DNA from: JARRRD01 sp046706685
GTDB taxonomy: Bacteria; Nitrospirota; Thermodesulfovibrionia; Thermodesulfovibrionales; UBA6898
Assembly: GCA_046706685.1 (NCBI GenBank)
Contig: JBJKPE010000049.1
Coordinates: 1-6,868 of the forward strand
Length of the DNA: 6,868 nt
Direction of reading: 5' to 3'
The position numbers and the translations under genes are program-made. The first letter of the stretch is position 1. Every line of letters starts with the position of its first letter. Below are positions 1-5,665 of the stretch, piece after piece. A model generated the notes under the pieces. The model did not search any database. It was not told the DNA's origin and worked only from the letters and a program-made list of their open reading frames with translations.

Positions 1-886
1 CTTCCGCGAGAGTCCTGGCGTTATCGATGACCGACTTCTGGTACATCCGAAAGTCTTCGCCCATGGCCTCCTTAAGAGCGACCGCCTTAGCGGCGATGCT
101 ATGCACCAGCGGGCCGCCCTGGATGCCGGGAAAAATCATCTTGTCCACAGCCTTAGCGTACTCGGCCCTGCACATGATCATCCCTCCCCGGGGACCCCTC
201 AGTGTCTTGTGGGTTGTCGTAGTAACAAAGTCGGCATATGGGACGGGGGAAGGATGCAGACCCGAGGCGACAAGGCCTGCGATGTGGGCAATATCGGCCA
301 TGAGATAGGCTCCGGTCTCCCCCGCGATCTCGGAAAAAATCTTGAAGTCGATTATCCTGGAATATGCGCTCGCACCGACCACGATCATACGCGGCTTCTG
401 TTCCAGCGCGGTCCTCCTTACTTCTTCGTAATCGATATATCCTTCTTTATTGACTCCGTATGACAGGTTCGTGTAAAGCATACCCGAGAAATTTACCGAA
501 GCACCATGAGAGAGATGCCCTCCGTGACTAAGCTTCATCCCCAGGATCTTATCACCCGGTTTCAGCATCGCAAAGTAGACAGCCATATTGGCCTGCGTGC
601 CGGAGTGGGGCTGCACGTTGACATGGTCGGCCCCGAATATCTTTTTTGCCCTCCCGATAGCCAGATCCTCGACTATATCGGCATATTCGCAGCCTCCGTA
701 ATACCGTTTTCCAGGATAGCCTTCGGCGTACTTGTTTGTAAAAATAGAACCCTGTGCCTCGAGCACGGCACGGCTCACATAATTCTCGGATGCGATAAGG
801 AGAATCTTATCGTGCTCCCTGTCTTTTTCCTTGCCGATGGCATCGTAGACTTCCCGGTCGACTAGCTTGAGATCTTTACGCTCCAT
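1..886 (-). CDS. glyA: Serine hydroxymethyltransferase (partial, C-terminus beyond left edge)
   Basis: PLP enzyme of the cytoplasm that interconverts serine plus tetrahydrofolate with glycine plus 5,10-methylene-tetrahydrofolate, the main entry of one-carbon units. The window encodes 295 residues of a family usually about 415-430 long; the rest lies off the left edge. Clear family blocks are visible: LLIASENY (29-36), NKYAEGYPGKRYYGG (51-65), QPHSG (92-96), HGGHLSHG (121-128), ADIAHIAG (197-204, with the PLP-ring Asp198 and His201) and TTTTHKTLRGPRGG (222-235), where Lys227 is the Schiff-base lysine. The start is ATG at 886-884, chosen because it gives the normal N-terminal length and sits inside the 3' end of rpiB. 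The two frames overlap by 11 bp (876-886), and the best Shine-Dalgarno-like GAGGA (901-905) is 14 nt away, so translational coupling to rpiB is likely. Identification is essentially certain; no lesion is seen in the part present. Confidence 0.97.
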   Translation of the reverse strand, partial: MERKDLKLVDREVYDAIGKEKDREHDKILLIASENYVSRAVLEAQGSIFTNKYAEGYPGKRYYGGCEYADIVEDLAIGRAKKIFGADHVNVQPHSGTQANMAVYFAMLKPGDKILGMKLSHGGHLSHGASVNFSGMLYTNLSYGVNKEGYIDYEEVRRTALEQKPRMIVVGASAYSRIIDFKIFSEIAGETGAYLMADIAHIAGLVASGLHPSPVPYADFVTTTTHKTLRGPRGGMIMCRAEYAKAVDKMIFPGIQGGPLVHSIAAKAVALKEAMGEDFRMYQKSVIDNARTLAE

Positions 887-1334
887 GTCCGCTCAATTTT
901 TCCTCTATGTCTTTGATTTTGATAAGTCTCTTGAGGTGCCTCTGGCCTTCAAAAGGTGTGGAGAGCCATACCTTCACAATTTCCGCAGCCAGATCCTTTC
1001 CGATCACTCTTCCGCCCATGACGAGGATATTGGCGTCATTATGCAGACGGCTCATTTTCGCCGAAAAAAGATCATTGCAGAGGGCCGCTCTCACGTTGGG
1101 GAACTTGTTGGCCACCATAGACATACCGAGCCCGGTACCGCAGATCAATATCCCTTTTTCTATCTCTCCCGACGATACGAGTTCGGAAACCTTGAGGCCG
1201 AAGTCCGGATAATCGACGGATTCCGTTCCGTTGGTGCCGCAGTCGACATATTCCACATCGAGCCCCCTGAGCAGACCCAGAATCTCTTCCTTCAGCCCGA
1301 AACCGGCGTGATCACAGCCAATCGCGATTCTCAC
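876..1334 (-). CDS. rpiB: Ribose-5-phosphate isomerase B
   Basis: Cytoplasmic aldose-ketose isomerase that interconverts ribose 5-phosphate and ribulose 5-phosphate in the non-oxidative pentose phosphate pathway (RpiB/LacAB family; some relatives act on allose 6-phosphate). At 152 residues it is the usual length. Visible signatures are GCDHAG (6-11, with Asp8 and His9), YPDFG (42-46), ICGTGLGMS (64-72, with Cys65 the expected catalytic base and the anion-hole loop after it), and LHNDANILVMGGR (97-109, with His98/Asn99 contacting substrate). Translation starts at GTG (1334-1332). A TGA lies immediately upstream in frame, so no earlier start is possible, and AAAGG at 1341-1345 is a well-placed Shine-Dalgarno. 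The gene is first in a unit with glyA. An rpiB-glyA pair, often followed by nrdR, is a familiar order in delta-proteobacteria and relatives; whether nrdR follows cannot be seen here. Confidence 0.96.
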   Translation of the reverse strand: MRIAIGCDHAGFGLKEEILGLLRGLDVEYVDCGTNGTESVDYPDFGLKVSELVSSGEIEKGILICGTGLGMSMVANKFPNVRAALCNDLFSAKMSRLHNDANILVMGGRVIGKDLAAEIVKVWLSTPFEGQRHLKRLIKIKDIEEKLSGHGA

Positions 1335-1340
1335 TCAATA

Positions 1341-1345
1341 CCTTT
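1341..1345 (-). promoter_or_regulatory. Ribosome binding site of rpiB
   Basis: On the minus strand the sequence reads AGAAAGG, then six bases, then the GTG initiator of rpiB. It matters because it supports the non-ATG start, which the in-frame TGA just upstream also forces. Confidence 0.7.
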
Positions 1346-1407
1346 CTGTCAGTCCCTGTTATTCCCTGCCTCTGGAACTACGCGGGGCACATTTATAACG
1401 GCATATT

Positions 1408-1437
1408 ATCTTATCCGAGAGAAGAATTCTAAGTCAA
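1408..1437 (-). promoter_or_regulatory. Sigma70-type promoter of rpiB-glyA
   Basis: On the minus strand a -35 hexamer TTGACT (1437-1432, five of six to consensus) is followed by an 18-bp spacer and a -10 hexamer TAAGAT (1413-1408, four of six). An overlapping AT-rich stretch (GATAATAT) extends the melting region. Transcription would start near 1400 and leave a leader of about 65 nt before the GTG of rpiB. The leader shows no riboswitch-like structure that I can recognise. The call rests only on sequence match and position. Confidence 0.6.
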
Positions 1438-1491
1438 GAAAGTAGCCGCTCTGCGCTCATCGTGACGGAACTCTCAAGCCCTTGAAATCTC

Positions 1492-1520
1492 GTGGCATTT
1501 TTTCTGTTTTGAGGTAGAAT
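1492..1520 (+). promoter_or_regulatory. Possible promoter of the thioredoxin reductase gene
   Basis: GTGGCA (1492-1497, four of six to TTGACA) and TAGAAT (1515-1520, five of six to TATAAT) are 17 bp apart on the plus strand, followed by an A-rich run. The predicted transcription start near 1527 gives a short leader of about 33 nt before the ATG at 1560. An alternative -10, TATAAA at 1520-1525, overlaps it. The match is moderate, so the call is tentative. Confidence 0.35.
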
Positions 1521-1559
1521 ATAAAAAAATAACCGGCTGCTATTCCTCTTCGTCATTTT

Positions 1560-3194
1560 ATGGAACAGAAAAAGAAGATATTGATTTCGGAGAATTCGAG
1601 AAAAATTCTTAAGGAGGATTTTTCTCAATTGAAAGAGCCTGTAAACATTATTGTCTTTTACGACGATAAGGAAAACAAGCCTTTCAATGAATTTTCAAGA
1701 GAACTTTTAAAGGAGCTTTCAGAGATCTCCGACAAAATAAGGCCCAGGTTTGAACAAATAGGGGGAGAACTGTCCGGGAAGTACGAGGTCTCCCGCACTC
1801 CTACCCTCCTCATAGAGCCGGAAAAGTATCGCATCCGAATCACAGGGGCGCCTGCCGGAGAGGAGACTCGTACACTGATGATATCGCTGCTGATGGCTTC
1901 CACCGGCGGAACCATACTTTCTGACGGGGGAAGAAAAAGACTGACAGAGCTTAAAGAACCGAGGGATATCAAGGTATTTGTGAGTCCCACCTGCCCTTAT
2001 TGCCCGCAGCAGGCCGCCCTGGCGGTAGCTGCTGCTATCGAAAAGCCGGATCTGGTGAGCGTCGAGATAATAGAAATATTCGAAAACAGAGACCTTGCAG
2101 TGCAGTATGATGCGCTCTCCGTTCCACAGACGTTCATAGACGATCACCTCGTGGGACTCGGTCTTCAACCCGAGGAGGTCTTCGTGGAAGAGATCCTGAC
2201 CGCGGCTCCTATAAAAGTCCCTCGCCCGGAGGAGGGCGCGACGGGGGAGAAGGATCTGGTTATTGTGGGAGCGGGGCCTGCCGGACTGACTGCGGCTATT
2301 TACGCTGAGCGCAGCGGGCTTAAATCTGTCATACTCGAAAAAAGCAACATCGGCGGGCAGGTTTCGATCACACCCGTTGTCGAGAATTACCCGGGCTTCA
2401 CGAGGATAGGCGGCAAGACGCTTATGGACATGATGGCGCAGCAGGCGGTCAACTATACCGACATCCGTGAAGGCGAGGAAGTCATCGAAATACGAAGAAC
2501 CGACAGCCGCTTCGAGGTCATCACCAACAGGATGAAATATACGGCGAAGGCCGTTCTCCTGACGACAGGAGCAGAGAGCAAGAAGTTGGATGTGCCGGGG
2601 GAAAAGGAATTCCAGGGCCGGGGTGTCAGCTACTGCGCAGCCTGCGACGGATATTTTTTCAAGGACGGAAAGAAGGTGATCGTGGTGGGGGGCGGTAACA
2701 CCGCTGCGACGGAGGCTCTTTATCTGAAAAATATCGGCGTGGACGTGAGCATCGTCCACCGGCGGGACAAGCTGAGGGCCGAGATGTTCCTGCAGCGGAG
2801 TCTTGAAGACAGCCGCGTCCCTATCCTGTGGAACACAGTTGTAAAGGAAATTCTCGGTGACAAACTGGTGAAGGCTGTTATGCTCGAAGGCCTTGAAGAC
2901 CGGTCGGTTAAAAATATTCCTGTGGACGGCATATTTATAGCCATCGGATATGTGCCCAATAATGAGCTGGCCTCACGTTTGGGAATAGAGGTGGACAGAG
3001 AAGGATACCTGAAAGTCGATTCAAGGCACAGGACAAATGTGCCGGGGATTTACGCGGCCGGCGACATCACCGGCGGCATCAAGCAGATCGTCACCGCTGT
3101 AAGTCAGGGGGCGGTCGCCGCAATGACGATATTCGAAGATATCGCGCATCCTTACTGGAAAGAGACGCCGAAGCCCGCAGATATCACAACCTGA
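1560..3194 (+). CDS. Thioredoxin reductase-like flavoprotein with N-terminal tandem thioredoxin folds (AhpF-like)
   Basis: NADPH-dependent FAD disulfide reductase of 544 residues, built like AhpF (about 520 residues). Residues ~1-110 form a thioredoxin-like fold that has lost its CxxC but keeps a cis-Pro turn (RTP, 79-81). Residues ~115-215 form a second fold with an intact CPYC (145-148) and cis-Pro loop VPQTF (188-192). A short Pro/Glu/Gly linker (~217-231) leads to the thioredoxin reductase part: FAD-binding GAGPAG (237-242), CAAC redox pair (359-362), NAD(P)-binding GGGNTA (377-382), His-Arg-Arg (400-402) fitting NADPH 2'-phosphate recognition, and the FAD-proximal AAGDITGG block (499-506). 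The implied relay is NADPH, FAD, Cys359/Cys362, Cys145/Cys148, then an unknown thiol target. No ahpC or separate thioredoxin gene is in the window, so peroxiredoxin reduction versus general disulfide reduction is open. No Shine-Dalgarno precedes the ATG; a stop at 1530-1532 limits upstream extension, and no later ATG comes before codon 107. Its orientation opposes every other gene here. Confidence 0.95.
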   Translation: MEQKKKILISENSRKILKEDFSQLKEPVNIIVFYDDKENKPFNEFSRELLKELSEISDKIRPRFEQIGGELSGKYEVSRTPTLLIEPEKYRIRITGAPAGEETRTLMISLLMASTGGTILSDGGRKRLTELKEPRDIKVFVSPTCPYCPQQAALAVAAAIEKPDLVSVEIIEIFENRDLAVQYDALSVPQTFIDDHLVGLGLQPEEVFVEEILTAAPIKVPRPEEGATGEKDLVIVGAGPAGLTAAIYAERSGLKSVILEKSNIGGQVSITPVVENYPGFTRIGGKTLMDMMAQQAVNYTDIREGEEVIEIRRTDSRFEVITNRMKYTAKAVLLTTGAESKKLDVPGEKEFQGRGVSYCAACDGYFFKDGKKVIVVGGGNTAATEALYLKNIGVDVSIVHRRDKLRAEMFLQRSLEDSRVPILWNTVVKEILGDKLVKAVMLEGLEDRSVKNIPVDGIFIAIGYVPNNELASRLGIEVDREGYLKVDSRHRTNVPGIYAAGDITGGIKQIVTAVSQGAVAAMTIFEDIAHPYWKETPKPADITT

Positions 3195-3363
3195 AACCCA
3201 CCGATCGTCCTGTAAAAGGCAGTTAACAGCAGATGAACACAGGCAATTTGTCGATGGTAGACTTCACCTTTTTGGACAGTAATTAAAGACCTCGGAGCCC
3301 TTGAAATCCTGGCCCACCGGCGTTTATCCGCAGCAAGAATGCCTTTTAAATATCACGCGGTCT

Positions 3364-4398
3364 TTACCCCCGGAGCGCCCCTGCCGCCAACGTTTTTTCT
3401 ATCTTGAATCTTGCGATGACATCGTCTCCGGCCGGCTGAACTTTCAGGCTGAATTCCTTTTCCGCCTTTGCGGCCCTCACCACCACCTCCGGGAAATGCC
3501 TGGCGTCCGAATATCGCGCACACAGGGACGCCGCCGTAATCACATCCTCGTCTGAACCGCCGTCAACAAGCGCGATAGGGCTTCCGAAGCCGGGCACCCG
3601 CAGAAGGACACCCTCTCCGTCGTGAAGCCTGTCCAGATCATCATTTTCGGACTCGTTCCGGCCGATAATCACCTTGCACCAATGGGAAAGCCTGAAATGT
3701 CTGCCAAGCCTCAAGAGGTGGTAATCAACGAGGGAGGGATCAGGATCATGTTCCAGAAGTTCCTTCAGACGGTAGGAATAATTGGGCTCAGTCAGCAGGC
3801 ATCCACCCGCCGGGGCCGGATAATCCGTTAGCCCGAGCTCATCGGCAAGCGCCATCTGGGGTTTTCGCGAACGGCCGCCGAAGCCGTACAAGAGCTCCCT
3901 GTCGACCATGCCGCTCTCTTCGGGTATGGTCGGTTTCAACAGTTTCGCGCTCAGGGGCCTTAATACATATCCCTTCAGGCCCGCTTCCCTGTCGATAATA
4001 TTCAGGGCGTCCCGCCTCTGGCTCATCGGTCTCTGCCCGAGGACCTCGCCGGTAACGATGAAAGAGGCCCCGGTCATGTCCATGAACTCTTTGGCCTCCC
4101 TGAGCATGAGTATCCTGCAGTCCATGCAGGGATTCATGTTCTTGCCGTGGCCGAACTTTGGGTTCTTGACAATACCGATGAACTTTTCGGAGAGGTGGCA
4201 GAGTTTCACCTCGAAGCCGAATTTTTCGGCAGCCGCGAAGGGATTTTTTGAACAGGAGGACCTGTCGGAAATTTCGCAGCCAAAATGATTCATGAAAGTA
4301 ACGGCCGTCACCTCTATTCCCTGCCTCATCAACGTCAGTATCGCCAGTGTGCTGTCCAGGCCGCCGGAAAATAAAGCGACTGCCCGCACCCTACCCAT
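3364..4398 (-). CDS. PP-loop tRNA thiolation-type enzyme (ThiI/MnmA-like, NFACT-R-type C-terminus)
   Basis: Probable ATP-dependent sulfurtransferase acting on tRNA uridine, 344 residues. The N-terminal ~165 residues are a PP-loop ATPase with the adenylation motif SGGLDST (11-17), then VTFMNHFG (33-40), NPCMDCRILML (89-99) and VTGEVLGQRPMSQ (115-127). A conserved-looking PAGGCLLT (196-203) follows, and residues ~215-335 resemble the NFACT-R type RNA-binding domain found in annotated 'thiouridylase' proteins. Cys91, Cys94 and Cys200 give a CxxC plus distal Cys pattern, as in Fe-S dependent tRNA thiolases; there is no THUMP or rhodanese domain as in classical ThiI. By family it would activate a tRNA uridine (U8 or U34 are the usual targets) as the adenylate and replace oxygen by sulfur; the exact position is not decidable from sequence. 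The ATG lies inside the end of rfaE1 (8-bp overlap ATGGGTAG) with GGAG seven bases upstream, so co-transcription and coupling are likely. Confidence 0.85.
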   Translation of the reverse strand: MGRVRAVALFSGGLDSTLAILTLMRQGIEVTAVTFMNHFGCEISDRSSCSKNPFAAAEKFGFEVKLCHLSEKFIGIVKNPKFGHGKNMNPCMDCRILMLREAKEFMDMTGASFIVTGEVLGQRPMSQRRDALNIIDREAGLKGYVLRPLSAKLLKPTIPEESGMVDRELLYGFGGRSRKPQMALADELGLTDYPAPAGGCLLTEPNYSYRLKELLEHDPDPSLVDYHLLRLGRHFRLSHWCKVIIGRNESENDDLDRLHDGEGVLLRVPGFGSPIALVDGGSDEDVITAASLCARYSDARHFPEVVVRAAKAEKEFSLKVQPAGDDVIARFKIEKTLAAGALRG

Positions 4399-5350
4399 TG
4401 AACGACTCCATCAGTTGCTCGGGAGTGGCAACAGCGGTGCCGACTTCTCCGACAACGACACCGGCAGCATGATTAGCAATTACCGATGCCTCTGCCATAG
4501 TAGCGCCCGCAGCGCAGGCAAGGGTAAAGGCCGAGATCACCGTATCTCCGGCGCCGGTCACATCATAGACCTTTTGCGCGGCAGTCGATATATGAGAGAC
4601 ACCATTCCTTTCAAAAAGGCTCATTCCCTGCTCTCCCCTCGTCACCAGCACGGCCCTGCACCCCAGCTTCTTCAATAGTGCCCTGCCTGCTCTCACAAGG
4701 GTCTTTTCGTCCCTGATCTCGATGTTGGCCCCGCTGGCGGCCTCCGCCACATTGGGCGTCACCACCGATACTCCCTTATAAAAATTGAAATGCCCCACCT
4801 TCGGATCAACGGCGATGAACATCTTCTTCCCTGACTTCTCCACGATACTCTTTATCATACCGCCCGAAATCATTCCTTTTCTGTAATCGGATATTATTAT
4901 TGCGTCAAAGCCCCGATATAATGAACCGATATGTTCCAGAACTCCACGCAGGACCCTTCCTGCCACATACTTAACGTCTTCCCTGTCGAACCTGACTACC
5001 TGCTGGTTATGAGCGATGACTCTTGTCTTCACTGTCGTGGGTCTGTTCGATACGAATATGCCATCGCACTTTACACCTTTCTGGCGCAGCAGATCGGTCA
5101 GGGCCTCACCGGCCATGTCCTCACCCACAATGCCTACAACCGCAGCTCCTGCACCCAGCGAGACTATGTTGTTGGCCACATTTGCGGCCCCGCCCAGCAA
5201 AAAACTCTCTCTTTCGACCTCTACTACCGGCACCGGGGCCTCCGGAGAGATCCTTCTCACCTTTCCCCATATATAATGATCGAGTATAAGGTCACCGACA
5301 ACGAGAATATTCTTGTGCTTAAACTGTCTGATGATCTCTTCAAATTTCAT
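4391..5350 (-). CDS. rfaE1: D-glycero-beta-D-manno-heptose-7-phosphate kinase (kinase-only RfaE1/HldE N-domain type)
   Basis: PfkB/ribokinase-family sugar kinase that phosphorylates D-glycero-D-manno-heptose 7-phosphate at C1, an early step to ADP-heptose for the LPS inner core; cytoplasmic. At 319 residues it matches the kinase half of E. coli HldE and lacks the C-terminal adenylyltransferase, so this organism should carry a separate RfaE2/HldE-C. Signatures in order are the start-proximal VVGDLILDHYIWG (17-29), RISPEAPVPVVEVE (33-46), the PfkB block GGAANVANNI (53-62), ISDYRKGM (153-160), VDPK (181-184), TPN (198-200), VTRGEQGM (236-243) and the ATP/anion-hole motif DVTGAGDT (263-270) with catalytic-base Asp269. 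The ATG at 5350-5348 aligns with the normal family N-terminus, but no good Shine-Dalgarno precedes it. It is the upstream member of a pair with the PP-loop gene, which begins before its TAG stop. Confidence 0.95.
   Translation of the reverse strand: MKFEEIIRQFKHKNILVVGDLILDHYIWGKVRRISPEAPVPVVEVERESFLLGGAANVANNIVSLGAGAAVVGIVGEDMAGEALTDLLRQKGVKCDGIFVSNRPTTVKTRVIAHNQQVVRFDREDVKYVAGRVLRGVLEHIGSLYRGFDAIIISDYRKGMISGGMIKSIVEKSGKKMFIAVDPKVGHFNFYKGVSVVTPNVAEAASGANIEIRDEKTLVRAGRALLKKLGCRAVLVTRGEQGMSLFERNGVSHISTAAQKVYDVTGAGDTVISAFTLACAAGATMAEASVIANHAAGVVVGEVGTAVATPEQLMESFNG
4406..4409 (-). promoter_or_regulatory. Ribosome binding site of the PP-loop gene, inside rfaE1
   Basis: Minus-strand GGAG is separated by seven bases from the ATG at 4398-4396 and lies within the last codons of rfaE1. 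It supports the chosen start and shows that the downstream gene can be initiated by ribosomes finishing the upstream one. Confidence 0.7.
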
Positions 5351-5357
5351 ATTTTTT

Positions 5358-5387
5358 AATATAGCCTACATTGACTCGAAAAATGAA
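5358..5387 (-). promoter_or_regulatory. Weak candidate promoter just ahead of rfaE1
   Basis: On the minus strand TATATT (5363-5358) is a good -10 hexamer and TTCATT (5387-5382) a poor -35 (three of six) with an 18-bp spacer. Transcription would begin almost at the ATG, giving a leaderless or very short-leader message, which fits the absence of a Shine-Dalgarno. Something must drive rfaE1, because a strong terminator separates it from the porin gene, but the match itself is weak. Confidence 0.25.
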
Positions 5388-5437
5388 CCACTCGCGCAGT
5401 TCAGCAGTTTAACATTTAGTTATCGGTACTCGCGGCA

Positions 5438-5547
5438 GGAAAGATTCCGGACCTGCCTACCGGCAGGCAGGCAAGCCGGAATGACAAATCCCGGACCAAG
5501 TGCCTTTTCCCGTCATTCCCGCAACTGAAAGGCGTCGGGAATCTTTC
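5438..5547. repeat. Composite inverted-repeat element (REP/MITE-like) with CLPAGRQAG-type palindrome
   Basis: Two hairpins lie back to back and are also complementary to each other. The outer arms are GAAAGATTCC (5439-5448) and GGAATCTTTC (5538-5547), a perfect 10-bp inverted pair. The inner arms GGAATGAC (5478-5485) and GTCATTCC (5512-5519) form a perfect 8-bp pair. The left half can also fold alone through ATTCCGG (5444-5450) with CCGGAAT (5476-5482), around the GC-rich palindrome at 5453-5470. The right half folds through ATTCCCG (5515-5521) with CGGGAAT (5536-5542). It occupies most of the middle of the 315-bp spacer between rfaE1 and the porin gene. No transposase is present. From general knowledge, similar extragenic repeats occur in many copies in Nitrospirota, Desulfobacterota and some candidate-phylum genomes; copy number here cannot be seen. 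Confidence 0.7.
5453..5470. repeat. 18-bp near-perfect GC-rich palindrome
   Basis: CTGCCTACCGGCAGGCAG is self-complementary at eight of nine pairs; only A5459 opposite C5464 breaks it. Read in one plus-strand frame it gives the CLPAGRQAG string that turns up in many spurious predicted proteins, which marks it as a widespread repeat unit rather than coding sequence. It forms the core of the left hairpin of the larger inverted-repeat element. Confidence 0.7.
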
Positions 5548-5612
5548 TTGAGGCAGCTTACTTTCATCCTGTAACTAAACGGTCGCCGGCGGCGGGATAA
5601 CCCGGCACGCAG

Positions 5613-5640
5613 AAAAAAAAGGCGGGTCTTTCGACCCGCC
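5613..5640 (-). terminator. Rho-independent terminator of the porin gene
   Basis: On the minus strand an 8-bp perfect GC-rich stem, GGCGGGTC paired with GACCCGCC, closes a GAAA (GNRA) tetraloop and is followed directly by eight T residues. It begins 25 bp past the TAA of the porin gene. The stem and U-tract are as strong as such elements get, so little read-through into rfaE1 is expected. A weak extra hairpin (CGGG/CCCG, 5593-5604) follows it. Confidence 0.95.
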
Positions 5641-5665
5641 CTGTACTGACTCTTATACTAGAAAC

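Noticed and set aside
867..1445. Plus-strand open frame opposite rpiB
   Set aside because: It is fully antisense to a complete RpiB with catalytic residues and runs through its promoter; composition is not protein-like.
1493..1508. Sigma54-like TGGCATT-N4-CTGTT ahead of the flavoprotein gene
   Set aside because: The -12 element lacks the essential GC dinucleotide, so a sigma54 promoter is not supported.
1719..2759. Long minus-strand open frame (346 codons) antisense to the flavoprotein gene
   Set aside because: The plus-strand protein in the same place has all motifs of a thioredoxin reductase, while the antisense translation is Arg/His/Ser-rich with no recognisable domain; it is a shadow of codon bias.
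3195..3363. Possible terminator or small gene in the convergent gap
   Set aside because: The only hairpin before a T-run (GGT...ACC then TTTTT near 3257-3274) has about three pairs, and no frame has a ribosome site or recognisable protein.
5313..5528. Small plus-strand frame containing CLPAGRQAG
   Set aside because: It crosses the rfaE1 start and reads through the palindromic repeat; the string is a known artefact of repeat translation.
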